Shown here piece after piece: positions 25,869 through 35,140 of a stretch of 64,000 nt of DNA. Location of the stretch: positions 310,001 to 374,000 of the forward strand of contig NZ_FNRQ01000003.1 in the NCBI RefSeq assembly GCF_900107685.1. The letters run 5' to 3'. This DNA comes from Paraburkholderia sartisoli. GTDB taxonomy: Bacteria; Pseudomonadota; Gammaproteobacteria; Burkholderiales; Burkholderiaceae. The notes beneath the pieces were generated by a model that saw only the letters and a list, made by a program, of their open reading frames with translations, made no database searches and was not told the DNA's origin. The translations under genes were made by a program, and so were the position numbers. Each line of letters starts with the position of its first letter. Position 1 is the stretch's first letter.

Positions 25869-27089
25869 ATGAGCTGGACCCGGGAACAGAGAAACGTCAC
25901 GATTGCCGCCTATCTGGGCTGGACACTCGACGCATTCGATTTCTTTCTGATGGTTTTTATATTGAAAGATATCGCCGCCGAGTTTCATACGGAAATATCG
26001 TCCGTCACCTACGCCATTTTCCTGACGCTGATGGCGCGACCCATCGGCGCCCTCATCTTCGGACGGCTCGCTGACCGGTTCGGCCGCCGTCCCACGCTGA
26101 TGGTCAACATCGCGTGTTATTCCCTGCTCGAACTGCTGTCGGGTTTTTCGCCGAATCTCGCCACCCTGCTCGTCCTGCGCACGCTCTTTGGCGTCGCGAT
26201 GGGCGGCGAATGGGGCGTCGGCTCGGCGCTCACCATGGAAACCATTCCGCCCCGCTCGCGCGGTTTCGTGTCCGGCCTGCTGCAGGCGGGCTATCCGAGC
26301 GGCTACCTGCTCGCGTCCCTCGTGTTCGGCCAGCTCTATCAGTACATCGGCTGGCGCGGCATGTTCTTCATCGGTGTGCTGCCCGCGCTGCTCGTGCTGT
26401 ACGTTCGCGCGCACGTGCCCGAATCGCCCGCGTGGCAAACGATGCAGCAGCGGCCACGTCCCAGCCTCGTCGCCACGCTGCGGCAGAACGTCAAGCTGTC
26501 GATCTATGCGATCGTGCTGATGACGGCGTTCAACTTCTTCTCACACGGCACCCAGGATCTGTACCCGACGTTCCTGCGCGTGCAGCACAAGTTCGGTCCG
26601 GAGATCGTGCAGAACATCAGCATCGTGCTGAACGTCGGCGCGATTGTCGGTGGTCTCTTCTTCGGCGCGCTCTCTGAAAAGATCGGCCGCAAGCGGGCCA
26701 TCTTCATCGCGGCGCTGATCGCCCTGCCGGCCCTCCTGCCGTGGGCATTCTCGACGGGTCCGCTCATGCTCGCCGCCGGCGCGTTCCTGATGCAGATCTC
26801 GGTGCAAGGCGCGTGGGGCGTGATTCCGGTGCATCTGAACGAGATCTCCCCGGACGACATCCGCGCGACCTTCCCCGGTCTCGTCTACCAGCTCGGCAAC
26901 CTGCTCGCTGCGATCAACGGACCCATGCAGGCGAAGTTCGCGGAAGCGCATGGCAACAACTACGCGCTGCCGATGGCACTCGTCGCGGGCACCGTCGCCA
27001 TCGTGATCGCCGTGCTGATCCTGTTTAGCCGCGAACGACGCGGCATCGATATGACCCAGTCAGCCAAAGAGGTCGCGGCGCTTCACTGA
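25869..27089 (+). CDS. MFS carboxylate transporter (SHS family, lactate/sialate type)
   Basis: 406-aa twelve-helix major facilitator. Family traits: LGWTLDAFDFFL in helix 1, the loop 2-3 motif GRLADRFGRRP and its repeat SEKIGRKRA in the second half, and GVAMGGEWGVGSAL, typical of the sialate:H+ symporter (SHS) family that moves lactate, pyruvate or sialic acid. AGGAGA lies eight bases before the ATG at 25869. It stands alone, with a terminator downstream; no sialic-acid genes are near, so a short monocarboxylate is the better guess. Confidence 0.9.
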   Translation: MSWTREQRNVTIAAYLGWTLDAFDFFLMVFILKDIAAEFHTEISSVTYAIFLTLMARPIGALIFGRLADRFGRRPTLMVNIACYSLLELLSGFSPNLATLLVLRTLFGVAMGGEWGVGSALTMETIPPRSRGFVSGLLQAGYPSGYLLASLVFGQLYQYIGWRGMFFIGVLPALLVLYVRAHVPESPAWQTMQQRPRPSLVATLRQNVKLSIYAIVLMTAFNFFSHGTQDLYPTFLRVQHKFGPEIVQNISIVLNVGAIVGGLFFGALSEKIGRKRAIFIAALIALPALLPWAFSTGPLMLAAGAFLMQISVQGAWGVIPVHLNEISPDDIRATFPGLVYQLGNLLAAINGPMQAKFAEAHGNNYALPMALVAGTVAIVIAVLILFSRERRGIDMTQSAKEVAALH

Positions 27090-27105
27090 GCGCTCCTTGG
27101 CTCCG

Positions 27106-27139
27106 GCCTGTTGCCGGCCATGCATACCCGGCAACAGGC
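27106..27139 (+). repeat. Perfect hairpin after the MFS gene
   Basis: Twelve-base stem GCCTGTTGCCGG / CCGGCAACAGGC with a ten-base loop, 17 bases after the stop codon. No T run follows, so the true terminator is probably the next hairpin at 27170. Confidence 0.8.
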
Positions 27140-27169
27140 TGCGCCCGCGCTGCTTTCGCCCGCCATACG

Positions 27170-27207
27170 AGGCCGTTCCGATTTCACCCGGAACGGCCTT
27201 TTCTTTT
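27170..27207 (+). terminator. Intrinsic terminator of the MFS gene
   Basis: Stem AGGCCGTTCCG / CGGAACGGCCT with an eight-base loop followed by TTTTCTTTT. Confidence 0.88.
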
Positions 27208-27691
27208 GCGCAACGCCTGACGCCTGTGTTATCGCAGCGCAGCAAATACCGGTGATCGGCACTTTTAGTGGCACCCATCCACACTCCAGCTTGCCGTTAG
27301 ACGACATTGAACCCGAATGCCCAGGCACGTCGCCTGCTGACCTGGACGCGGGCGCTGCCGGCGCGTTCAGCGCGCGCGACAACGTGGGTTCCGGCACGAC
27401 CGCCGACGGTCCGCCGCCGCACACGTCGACACAATCCGCCTGTACAGTCGAACACGCAGTGAACCATCTGGCCTGACAGTTAAAGGTCCGATGGCCGGGC
27501 GATCCAGAACACGCACGCCGTTCGCCCGGGCGCACCTTGAAAACAGGGAGAATTCGTCATGCCGTGGCTTATCGTTGCGCTCTTCCTCGCGAGTGCCGGG
27601 CTTGATCCTCATGCTCGAAACACGCGTCCCGCCGCGCGCGGAACGCCTCGCCCACAATGAACGCCAACACAACACACCGCGGAACCGGACG
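27208..27691. other. Spacer with a short degenerate-looking frame
   Basis: About 480 bases upstream of the FabG-type gene. At 27559-27660 a 33-codon frame begins MPWLIVALFLAS after GGGAGA, and the hydrophobic character continues in another frame, suggesting a frameshifted remnant. The rest shows no gene. Confidence 0.4.
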
Positions 27692-29101
27692 ATGACCGAC
27701 GCCTACCTGAACTTCGTCAACTCGCCATTTGGCGCGCGGCTCGCAAGCTCGCTCGGGCTGCCGAAGCCCGAGGTGCTGCGCCGCTATCGCGCGGACCAGC
27801 CGGAGTTCGAAGGACTGATCGCCGTGGGCGCGGGGCCGCAGCCGCGGATGCTGGAAGCGCTCGCCGGCATGATCGCGCGCACCGGCATGACGGGCGTCGC
27901 ACACGAGAGCGCGGGCTTATGGATTCCCCTCGCGCAACGACACGGAGTGATGACCGGTCGCTTCGAACCGGTTGCGAGCGGTTCGTCGCAAGGCCGCATG
28001 AGCGCGCTGCTGTTCGACGCGAGTGGCATCGAAGACGTCACGCAGTTCGATACGCTCTACGCGTTCTTTCACGACGCGTTGCGCTCGCTGGATAAGTGCG
28101 GGCGTATGGTCGTGTTCGGCCGGCCGCCGGAAGCGTGCGCAACCACAAGGCAATGGACCGCCCAGCGCGCGCTCGAAGGCTTCACGCGTTCGCTCGGCAA
28201 GGAAGCGCGTCGCGGCATCACCTCCAACCTGATTCACGTGGCGCCCGGCGCGGAAGCGCTGACCGAAGCCACGCTGCGGTTTTTCCTGTCGCCGCGCTCG
28301 GCGTATGTGTCGGGCCAGGTCGTGCGCATCGACGCCGTGACGCACGCGCTGCCCGTATTCGACTGGAAGCAGCCGCTCGCGGGTCGCCGCGCGCTGGTGA
28401 CGGGCGCGGCGCGCGGTATCGGCGCATCGATTGCAGGCGTGCTCGCGGCCGAAGGCGCGCGGGTGATTGGCGTCGACATTCCGTCCGCGAAAGAGGCGCT
28501 CGATCAGACGATGCGCGCGCTGAACGGCACCGCCCTCGCCTTCGACATCGCCGCGCCGGAAACGCCGGCGCAACTCGCGGCGGCGCTCGATGAAAACGGC
28601 GTCGACATCGTCGTACACAACGCCGGCGTCACGAAGGACAAGACCCTCGCGAAGATGACCGAAGCCGCGTGGCGCAGCGTCATCGATATCAATCTGGCGG
28701 CGCAGGAACGCATCGACGATGCGCTGCTCGAAGCCGGCACGCTGCGCCACGGCGGACGGATTATCGGCGTGTCGTCGATCAGCGGCATCGCGGGCAATGC
28801 CGGGCAAAGCAACTACGCGACGTCGAAAGCCGGCGTGATCGGACGCGTGCAGAGCATGGCGCCGCATCTGCGCGAGCGGCACATCACGATCAACGCGGTC
28901 GCGCCTGGTTTCATCGAAACGCAGATGACCGCGAAGATACCGTTCGCGATCCGCGAGGCAGGACGTCGCATGAATTCGATGAGCCAGGGCGGCCAGCCGG
29001 TCGACGTCGCGCAGACGATCGCATGGCTCGCGCACCCGGGCTCCGCGGGTATCACGGGCCAGGTGGTGCGCGTGTGCGGCCAGAGCCTGATCGGAGCCTG
29101 A
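27692..29101 (+). CDS. High-molecular-weight 3-oxoacyl-ACP/CoA reductase (FabG4-like SDR)
   Basis: NAD(P)H-dependent reductase of 469 aa, twice the usual FabG length. The C-terminal half is a full short-chain dehydrogenase: TGAARGIG at 237-244, HNAG near 309, and the catalytic Ser...YATSK at about 362-379. The N-terminal 210 residues are a degenerate Rossmann-like domain (LIAVGAGPQPRM), as in mycobacterial FabG4. It likely reduces 3-oxoacyl thioesters in fatty-acid metabolism. ATG at 27692 matches the conserved N terminus MTDAYLNFVNS; longer reading upstream is not supported. It is followed after 421 bases by fadD. Confidence 0.9.
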   Translation: MTDAYLNFVNSPFGARLASSLGLPKPEVLRRYRADQPEFEGLIAVGAGPQPRMLEALAGMIARTGMTGVAHESAGLWIPLAQRHGVMTGRFEPVASGSSQGRMSALLFDASGIEDVTQFDTLYAFFHDALRSLDKCGRMVVFGRPPEACATTRQWTAQRALEGFTRSLGKEARRGITSNLIHVAPGAEALTEATLRFFLSPRSAYVSGQVVRIDAVTHALPVFDWKQPLAGRRALVTGAARGIGASIAGVLAAEGARVIGVDIPSAKEALDQTMRALNGTALAFDIAAPETPAQLAAALDENGVDIVVHNAGVTKDKTLAKMTEAAWRSVIDINLAAQERIDDALLEAGTLRHGGRIIGVSSISGIAGNAGQSNYATSKAGVIGRVQSMAPHLRERHITINAVAPGFIETQMTAKIPFAIREAGRRMNSMSQGGQPVDVAQTIAWLAHPGSAGITGQVVRVCGQSLIGA

Positions 29102-29103
29102 CG

Positions 29104-29248
29104 ATGGTCGAGCCCTTCCGCCTCGGCACGCCGCCCGGCGCTGTGCGCCCGGAAAACGGCCGCGCCCGCCGCGCGCGAGTTCGAAGTGCGCGACAGTGCC
29201 GGCAAAAAGCCACATTTACGCACCCGGCTTCAGTGGACGCTGCAATGA
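29104..29248 (+). pseudogene. Short remnant downstream of the FabG-type gene
   Basis: An ATG two bases after the fabG stop opens MVEPFRLGTPPGA with coding-like third positions. A one-base change of frame near 29180 would continue as REFEVRDSAGKK...QWTLQ and stop at 29248. Together they look like the two ends of a frameshifted or internally deleted downstream gene; the original product cannot be recognised. Confidence 0.35.
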
Positions 29249-29522
29249 ACGCCCATGCCACGCGTTACGTCGCGGAAAAATCGTGGAATCAACGCCCCGG
29301 TATTTCGTTATTGCTTTACAGCAGCTGGCACACACGATCTGCCGCATCTATCTGAATCGATCGATAATCAGGGCACGACCTGAAGGAGCCGGGCATGTCC
29401 CACCCGCTTCAACCTGCGCGGCGGGCGACCAGCGCACCGTTGCCATTCCCGGGCGCTGGCGGCACCGCGGTGAGCATTAAAATGACAACCACAAAAACAC
29501 AGCCACACTCAGGAGACAAGCG

Positions 29523-31316
29523 ATGACCCAGACCACGCAACCGCCTTCGGCAGGCGCAACCTCTTCGCAGGAAGCCATGAGCGAACCCACATCGAAGGTA
29601 GCGAAAGCGCCGAACACCGACGGCCTCTGGTTCGACTCCTGGCCGGCCGGCGTGCCGCACGAAATCGACGTCAACCAGTACGCGTCGCTCGTGCAGTTCT
29701 TCGACGAATGCGTCGCGCAGTTCCGTGAGCGCGTGGCGTACGTGAGCGTCGGCGAATCGATGACGTATGGCGAACTCGCTCGCAAGGCCACCGCGTTCGC
29801 CGCGTACCTGCAGGGCATCGGCGTGAAGCCGGGCGATCGCGTCGCGATCATGCTGCCGAACACGTTCCAGTATCCGGTGTCGCTCTTTGGCGCGCTGAAG
29901 GCCGGCGCGGTGGTCGTGAACGTGAATCCGCTCTACACGGTGCGTGAACTCGCCCATCAGCTCAAGGACAGCGGCGCGCAGACGATCGTCGTGTTCGAGA
30001 ACTTCGCGAAGGTGCTCGAAGAAGCGCTGCCCGGCACGAAGGTGCAGAACGTGATCGTGACGGGGCTCGGCGACCTGCTCAGGGATGGCCTGAATCTCAA
30101 GGGCCGTCTGATCAATTTCATGCTGCGCCACGTCAAGAAACTGGTGCCGGCCTGGCATATTCCGCAAGCCGTGAAACTGCTCGACGCGCTCGCCACCGGC
30201 TACACGCGCCCGCTCACGCCCGTGCGTCCGGTGCATGACGACATCGCGTTCCTGCAATACACCGGCGGCACCACGGGCGTTGCGAAAGGCGCGATGCTCA
30301 CGCATCGCAACATCATCGCGAACCTGCTGCAGGCAAAGGCGTGGTCTGCCGGTCAGCTGACGGGCGACGCCGAAAGCGTGCTCACGCCCCTGCCGCTTTA
30401 TCACATCTTTTCGCTGACGGTGAACGCGCTGATTTTCATGGGTCTCGGCGGGCGCAACATCCTGATCGCGAATCCGCGCGACGTGAAGCGCGTGATGAAG
30501 GTCATCCGCCACGAGAAATTCACCGGCATCACGGCGGTCAACACGCTCTATAACGCGTTCCTCGAAAACGAGGAGTTCTGCAAGCGCGATTTCTCGAACC
30601 TGAAGCTCGCGATGGCAGGCGGCATGGCGACGCAGAAGGCCGTCGCGGATCGCTTCAAGGCGGTGACCGGCCAGTCGATCATCGAGGGTTACGGGCTCAC
30701 CGAATGCTCGCCGATCGTCTCGATGAATCCGGTCGACCTGAAGCACATGCGCGACTTCGAGGGCTCGATCGGTCTGCCCGCGCCTTCCACGCAGGTGCGC
30801 TTCAGAAAGGATGACGACACGTGGGCGAACGTCGGTGAAGCGGGCGAGCTGTGCGTGAAGGGTCCGCAGGTGATGAAGGGCTACTGGAACCGTCCGGAGG
30901 AAACCGCGAAGGTGTTCGACGAAGACGGCTGGCTCGCCACCGGCGACATCGGCGTCATGGATTCGCGCGGCTTCATGCGCCTCATCGACCGCAAGAAGGA
31001 CATGATTCTCGTGTCCGGCTTCAACGTGTACCCCAACGAAGTGGAAGACGTGATCGCGATGCATCCGGGCGTGCGCGAAGTCGCGGCCATCGGCATTCCC
31101 GATGCCGCGCAGGGCGAGCGCATCAAGGTGTTCATCGTGCCGCGCGACCGCACGCTCACGCAGGAGCAGGTCATCGCGCACTGCCGCAAGCTGCTGACGG
31201 GCTACAAGGTGCCGAAGGTGGTCGAGTTCCGCGACGCGCTGCCACAAACCAACGTCGGCAAGATCCTGCGTCGCCAGTTGCGCGACGAGGAACTCGCGAA
31301 ACAGAAGCCGGAGTAA
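29523..31316 (+). CDS. fadD: Long-chain fatty acid-CoA ligase
   Basis: Adenylate-forming enzyme of 597 aa that activates fatty acids to acyl-CoA at the inner membrane. The ATP/AMP motif YTGGTTGVAKGA is at 246-257, followed by the YGLTECSP motif, the hinge DGWLATGDIG with the FACS signature, and the C-terminal catalytic lysine in NVGKILRR. Length is a little above E. coli FadD because of a Pro/Ser-rich start. AGGAGACAAGCG precedes the ATG. It is near the FabG-type reductase, so both may serve fatty-acid use. Confidence 0.93.
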   Translation: MTQTTQPPSAGATSSQEAMSEPTSKVAKAPNTDGLWFDSWPAGVPHEIDVNQYASLVQFFDECVAQFRERVAYVSVGESMTYGELARKATAFAAYLQGIGVKPGDRVAIMLPNTFQYPVSLFGALKAGAVVVNVNPLYTVRELAHQLKDSGAQTIVVFENFAKVLEEALPGTKVQNVIVTGLGDLLRDGLNLKGRLINFMLRHVKKLVPAWHIPQAVKLLDALATGYTRPLTPVRPVHDDIAFLQYTGGTTGVAKGAMLTHRNIIANLLQAKAWSAGQLTGDAESVLTPLPLYHIFSLTVNALIFMGLGGRNILIANPRDVKRVMKVIRHEKFTGITAVNTLYNAFLENEEFCKRDFSNLKLAMAGGMATQKAVADRFKAVTGQSIIEGYGLTECSPIVSMNPVDLKHMRDFEGSIGLPAPSTQVRFRKDDDTWANVGEAGELCVKGPQVMKGYWNRPEETAKVFDEDGWLATGDIGVMDSRGFMRLIDRKKDMILVSGFNVYPNEVEDVIAMHPGVREVAAIGIPDAAQGERIKVFIVPRDRTLTQEQVIAHCRKLLTGYKVPKVVEFRDALPQTNVGKILRRQLRDEELAKQKPE

Positions 31317-31366
31317 GCGCGCCACGGCAAACCGCGCGCGCCGGCGTCGATTCGGGAGAAAGCGGA

Positions 31367-32320
31367 ATGACGTATCCGGAGTATCGACCGACGCGCACCG
31401 TACTCGATGCCGGATTTGCCAGACGACGCATCCGGCTCGCCGCATGCGGAGTGCTGGTTTGCGCGGGCGTCGTGGCGGGCGCTGCCCGCGCGCAGGGCGG
31501 CACGCCCCCGCCCTCCTCTGTTGGCGCGACGGCCTCTGCCATTTCGCCGGCGCAGGTCGGCCGGCTATCCGTCGATCAGCAGGTGCGCTGGCTGCGCCGC
31601 GCATCGCAAAGCGGCGCGCTCGAACAACTCGATGACGCGCAGTTGCTCGCGCTGTTCCAGTCGCTCGATTCGCAGACCGTGCCGCGCTACGTGAAGGAAG
31701 GGCCAAACGGTTATCCGTCGTATGAATTCACGATGGCGCGACAGGAACGCATCCGGGGCGTGTGGCCCGACACGCCCGATCACATGCTGGTGCGTCGTTC
31801 GCGCGAGCCGCTGCGGATCTACGCGAAATGGCTGCCCGACGGCGCGCACGCGGGCCAGGAAGTCATCTACGACGAGTCGAAACGCAGCGACGAAATGTAC
31901 GGCCACCCTGGTGGCATCTTAAGAGCGGTGTCGTTGTGGACACCGCTGAACGGCGCATTCGCGCGAGCCCAGTCGAATCATCAGGTGCGCGATCTCGGAA
32001 CGGAATACATCGCGCAGCAGTTCGTCGTGGAAGCGCGAAAGTTCGCAGAAGCCGGCATTACGCGGCCGAACCGGATCGAGGTGGAAACCCTCGACGGCGT
32101 GCGCGTCGTTGCCTTCACCTACGAAGCGCCGAGCGGGCAGCCCGCGTTCTACGCAAAGAAGGAAACGCTCGGGCTCGATCTGCGGCATCCGTGGTTTCGC
32201 AGCGCCGAGTCCTATGACAACGAAGGCCGGATCTTCGAGAAAATCGTCTTCGAAACCGTCACGCCGAAGACCTTCGACGACGCCACGTTCGACCCGAAAA
32301 ATCCGGATTACAGATTCTAG
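31367..32320 (+). CDS. DUF1571 family exported protein
   Basis: 317-aa protein with an N-terminal signal-like segment (IRLAACGVLVCAGVVAGAARAQ). The mature part has ADRLSVDQQ-like leader sequence, then YTMARQERIRG-type strands and the C-terminal IFEKIVFETVTPKTFDDATFDP, which I associate with DUF1571, a periplasmic family thought to have a LolA-like fold. Function is unknown. GGGAGA precedes the ATG 50 bases after fadD, so it may be cotranscribed with fadD. Its 3' end overlaps the convergent gene by four bases. Confidence 0.75.
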   Translation: MTYPEYRPTRTVLDAGFARRRIRLAACGVLVCAGVVAGAARAQGGTPPPSSVGATASAISPAQVGRLSVDQQVRWLRRASQSGALEQLDDAQLLALFQSLDSQTVPRYVKEGPNGYPSYEFTMARQERIRGVWPDTPDHMLVRRSREPLRIYAKWLPDGAHAGQEVIYDESKRSDEMYGHPGGILRAVSLWTPLNGAFARAQSNHQVRDLGTEYIAQQFVVEARKFAEAGITRPNRIEVETLDGVRVVAFTYEAPSGQPAFYAKKETLGLDLRHPWFRSAESYDNEGRIFEKIVFETVTPKTFDDATFDPKNPDYRF

Positions 32321-32754
32321 ACTTCGCCCGTCGCGGTGCGCGTGTTGCGTGTCACGTCGCCCGGACGGATTGCGCAGTCGATGACGAAGTGCGATGTCCG
32401 CGTCGACACCAGGCTGCGTGAGATGTCTTGCTGTAAAGCGACTGCGCCCGTCGTGTGCGCAATGAACTGCGTCAACACGAAATAATCGGAGCGACGCGTT
32501 ACGCCGATCAGCAAGCCGCCCTTTTGCACGACGTACGGCGCGAGCGTCGCGTACCATAGCGCGCCGATATCCTCGCCGGTGTCGAACGCGGGCAAGCCGC
32601 TTCGCGCCGCATGTTCCGCCAGCGCGCGGCCCTCTGCGAGCGTCGAGTCGTACACGGCAAGCGTACCGGGCGTGCGGATCGCGTGCGCGAACGCGGGCGG
32701 TGCGCACGCCGCGGCGAGCAGCACGCTGTGTGTCATGAACGCACGTCGGTCCAT
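32317..32754 (-). CDS. Small exported protein, probable Tat-type signal, unknown function
   Basis: 145-aa protein. It begins MDRRAFMTHSVLLAAACAPPAFA, with the twin-arginine RRAFM pattern and an AFA cleavage site, so export by Tat is likely. No CxxCH haem motif and no known domain could be seen. ATG at 32754 is chosen because GGGAGACGCAG precedes it. It lies 55 bases downstream of the VAO-type flavoprotein gene on the same strand and is probably cotranscribed, perhaps as a partner protein (inference). Confidence 0.75.
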   Translation of the reverse strand: MDRRAFMTHSVLLAAACAPPAFAHAIRTPGTLAVYDSTLAEGRALAEHAARSGLPAFDTGEDIGALWYATLAPYVVQKGGLLIGVTRRSDYFVLTQFIAHTTGAVALQQDISRSLVSTRTSHFVIDCAIRPGDVTRNTRTATGEV

Positions 32755-32809
32755 CTGCGTCTCCCTGCTCATGCGTCAGCCGCACCCACGCGTGCAGGCG
32801 CTCACGCGC

Positions 32810-34387
32810 TCACGTATAGCCCCGCCGGTCGCGCCATGCGCGCGGCCAGATGCCCTGCTTGCCCGGCGACAGAATGCCCGCGGGATCGAGCGCGTCCTTG
32901 ACCGTCTCCGACAGCCGCAGCATCGCGCCATCGTTGAAGCTGTATTGCGCCGCGGCGAAGTCCATATACGCGAGGTGCGCGCGATATTCGCCGTAGCCCG
33001 CGGCCCGCGCGTCGCTCATCAACGCGCGCAGCAGGTCGCCCGCGATTTCGGGTTGCCGCGCGTCGTCGCGATCGAAAATGATCGCGAAAATGTGATGCAG
33101 ATGGCGCGTGCCTGCCGTGAAGCCACCGTAGTAATCGAAGCCATATTCCGCCGCGCGCGCTTTCACCATCGTGTACTGGCGCATCGCGTCGCCACCGGTT
33201 GCCGGACACACTGGCGAGAAATCGACATGCGCGCCCGCGCCGCCGCGCCAGTCGAGCATGCGAAACGCGCTCATCGCGGGAATGCCGGCGAGGTTGCGGT
33301 CGCCGCCGCCGGCCGGTTGCGCATCGCCCGCGTAACGCGCCGCCGACAGCACCGCGCCCGGCACCCGCGCAAACGCGCGATGCACGCTCGCGTACTGCGC
33401 GTCGATCACCTCCTCGTTGCCGTAGAGCGCGAAATGCAGGTTCCAGCGGCCGATGTGCAGCCGGTCCATCATCGCGAGAACCGCGCTCTCGGGCATCGGC
33501 CCCGCACCGTCGTAATACTGCGAGCGCGGCGCAAGACCCGCCGCGCGCCGGATCGCGCCTTCGATCACCGCGTGGTTGCGGATCGTGTCGTCGAGCCGCA
33601 GCGGCCGCAGCGTTTCGACGATCATCTCAAGATCGCTTTCGTTGCGAAACTGGAATTCGCCGAGCAGATACGCAGGCGGCGCCGGCATCAGCCACACGCC
33701 CATCTTCGTGACGATGCCGAAGTTCGACTGCATGAACATCGCGTCGAACGACGGCCCGTAGCCGGGCTTGTACAGTTGCCACGACGTGCCGGGCTCGATG
33801 CCGCCCATGCCCGTGCGCACCACGTCGCCACTGGCCAGCACGACTTCCATGCCGCACTGCGTCGCCGCGTGATCGCCATACGGCGTGTAGCCGAAACCGC
33901 GTTCGAGCGTGTTGCCGATCACGCTGCCCCAGCCCGCCGCGGGCGGATCGACCCACAGCCGGTAACCCCTGTCGCGCAGGTGCGCGTGGAGATCGAAATA
34001 GCTGACACCCGGTTCGACGAGCGCATAGGCGAGCGATTCATCGACATGGATGATGCGGTTCATCCGTTGCAGGTCGAGCACGACCGAGCCGGCCAGACGC
34101 GGCGCCGCGCCGCCGTACGCGAAGTTGCGCCCGGTCGAAACGGTCCACAGTGGAATGCGAAACCGGGTGGCCACGCGCAACACCGCGCGGATTTCATCGA
34201 CGGAAGCCGGCAACAGCGCAGCCGATGCGGCGAAATCAAACGCGTTGCCGGGCGCGAACGGATCGCGATACGACGCGAGCCCCGTGGGCGACGACACGAC
34301 GTTCGCGGCGCCGACAATCGACGCCCACGCCGCGAGCGCGCGCTCGAAGCTCGCCCCGGATACACCCGGCGGCAATATGCGGTCCAA
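32810..34387 (-). CDS. FAD-dependent oxidase/dehydrogenase of the VAO / 4-cresol dehydrogenase family
   Basis: 525-aa flavoprotein. The N-terminal PCMH FAD-binding domain has TGRNFAYGG at 85-93 and DPPAAGWGSVIGNT...GYTPYGDH at 147-173, which closely follow vanillyl-alcohol oxidase, eugenol hydroxylase (EhyB) and the PchF subunit of 4-cresol dehydrogenase; the cap domain follows and the chain ends LDPAGILSPGKQGIW. Members oxidise para-substituted phenols. No small cytochrome subunit gene is adjacent, so either oxygen or another carrier is the acceptor. No signal peptide is evident. The downstream Tat-type protein is its likely operon partner. Confidence 0.9.
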   Translation of the reverse strand: MDRILPPGVSGASFERALAAWASIVGAANVVSSPTGLASYRDPFAPGNAFDFAASAALLPASVDEIRAVLRVATRFRIPLWTVSTGRNFAYGGAAPRLAGSVVLDLQRMNRIIHVDESLAYALVEPGVSYFDLHAHLRDRGYRLWVDPPAAGWGSVIGNTLERGFGYTPYGDHAATQCGMEVVLASGDVVRTGMGGIEPGTSWQLYKPGYGPSFDAMFMQSNFGIVTKMGVWLMPAPPAYLLGEFQFRNESDLEMIVETLRPLRLDDTIRNHAVIEGAIRRAAGLAPRSQYYDGAGPMPESAVLAMMDRLHIGRWNLHFALYGNEEVIDAQYASVHRAFARVPGAVLSAARYAGDAQPAGGGDRNLAGIPAMSAFRMLDWRGGAGAHVDFSPVCPATGGDAMRQYTMVKARAAEYGFDYYGGFTAGTRHLHHIFAIIFDRDDARQPEIAGDLLRALMSDARAAGYGEYRAHLAYMDFAAAQYSFNDGAMLRLSETVKDALDPAGILSPGKQGIWPRAWRDRRGYT

Positions 34388-34474
34388 GTCACCCTCCTCG
34401 ATGCAGGCGGCCGGCAGCCGGCATCACAACCGGCACGCGCAACCGCCGCTACGAACGGAGCGTGACGTCACCCG

Positions 34475-35002
34475 CTAACGTCGCCCCCGTCCGCCCGACA
34501 TGCCGCCGGCTGGCCGCATGCCGCCCATGCCGTGAGAACCGCCACCCATGCCGTGGAAGCCGCCACCTGTGCCATGAAAGCCGCCGTGAAAGCCGCCATG
34601 CATGCCCATGCCAAACGCTGGATGTCCGAAGTGGACGTGGTCCATGTGATGGAAGTGGTGAAAATGATCGACGAAGATGAACGAAGCGCCCACGCCGATC
34701 GCGACAGGCGGCCCCCAGTACCACGGGTCGTAATACGGATAGTACGGATACGGAGGAACGGGGTAAATGGCGGCCTCGCTGCCGTCGGCGTCCTGCACGA
34801 TCTGCCAGGTGCCGTCCGGCTGCCGGCACGCACGTCCGACAATCTGCTGCGCCGCGCCGTCGATCTGTGCCTCGCCGACGACAGTGCGGCACGTCAGCGC
34901 CGGATCGTTCAGCGGATCGTCCGCCACCGATTGTGACGCCACCGGCGTCGTGCATGCGATGCAAATACCCAGCACCGCTCCCAGTCCAACAAGATTGCGC
35001 AT
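34475..35002 (-). CDS. Exported protein with His/Gly-rich C terminus
   Basis: 175-aa protein with a signal peptide (MRNLVGLGAVLGICIACTTPVAS). A small domain ALTCRTVVGEAQIDG...QPDGTWQIVQ resembles surface-antigen-like repeats with two cysteines; then a Pro/Tyr-rich linker (PPYPYYPYYDPWY), a hydrophobic stretch, and a tail rich in His, Gly and Met (HHFHHMDH, GGFHGGFHG, HGMGG). The tail could bind metal ions such as copper or nickel. It lies 138 bases downstream of the anti-sigma gene on the same strand and may belong to that regulon. Confidence 0.75.
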   Translation of the reverse strand: MRNLVGLGAVLGICIACTTPVASQSVADDPLNDPALTCRTVVGEAQIDGAAQQIVGRACRQPDGTWQIVQDADGSEAAIYPVPPYPYYPYYDPWYWGPPVAIGVGASFIFVDHFHHFHHMDHVHFGHPAFGMGMHGGFHGGFHGTGGGFHGMGGGSHGMGGMRPAGGMSGGRGRR

Positions 35003-35140
35003 GATGCTGCCCTGCCTTGACGGCTTGCGTCGCCGTCCTTGCTGATCCCCGTGGTCCTGTCTTTGTATGCTCCCGTTCCCCGCTGTGCGTTGCGTTGCTT
35101 CAGTGTCGTCGGGTTGCCAGCGCCGCTCGTAAAAAACGCG

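Noticed and set aside
29409..31706. 765-codon open frame antisense to fadD
   Set aside because: fadD on the other strand has all expected motifs; the antisense frame is Arg-rich without recognisable domains.
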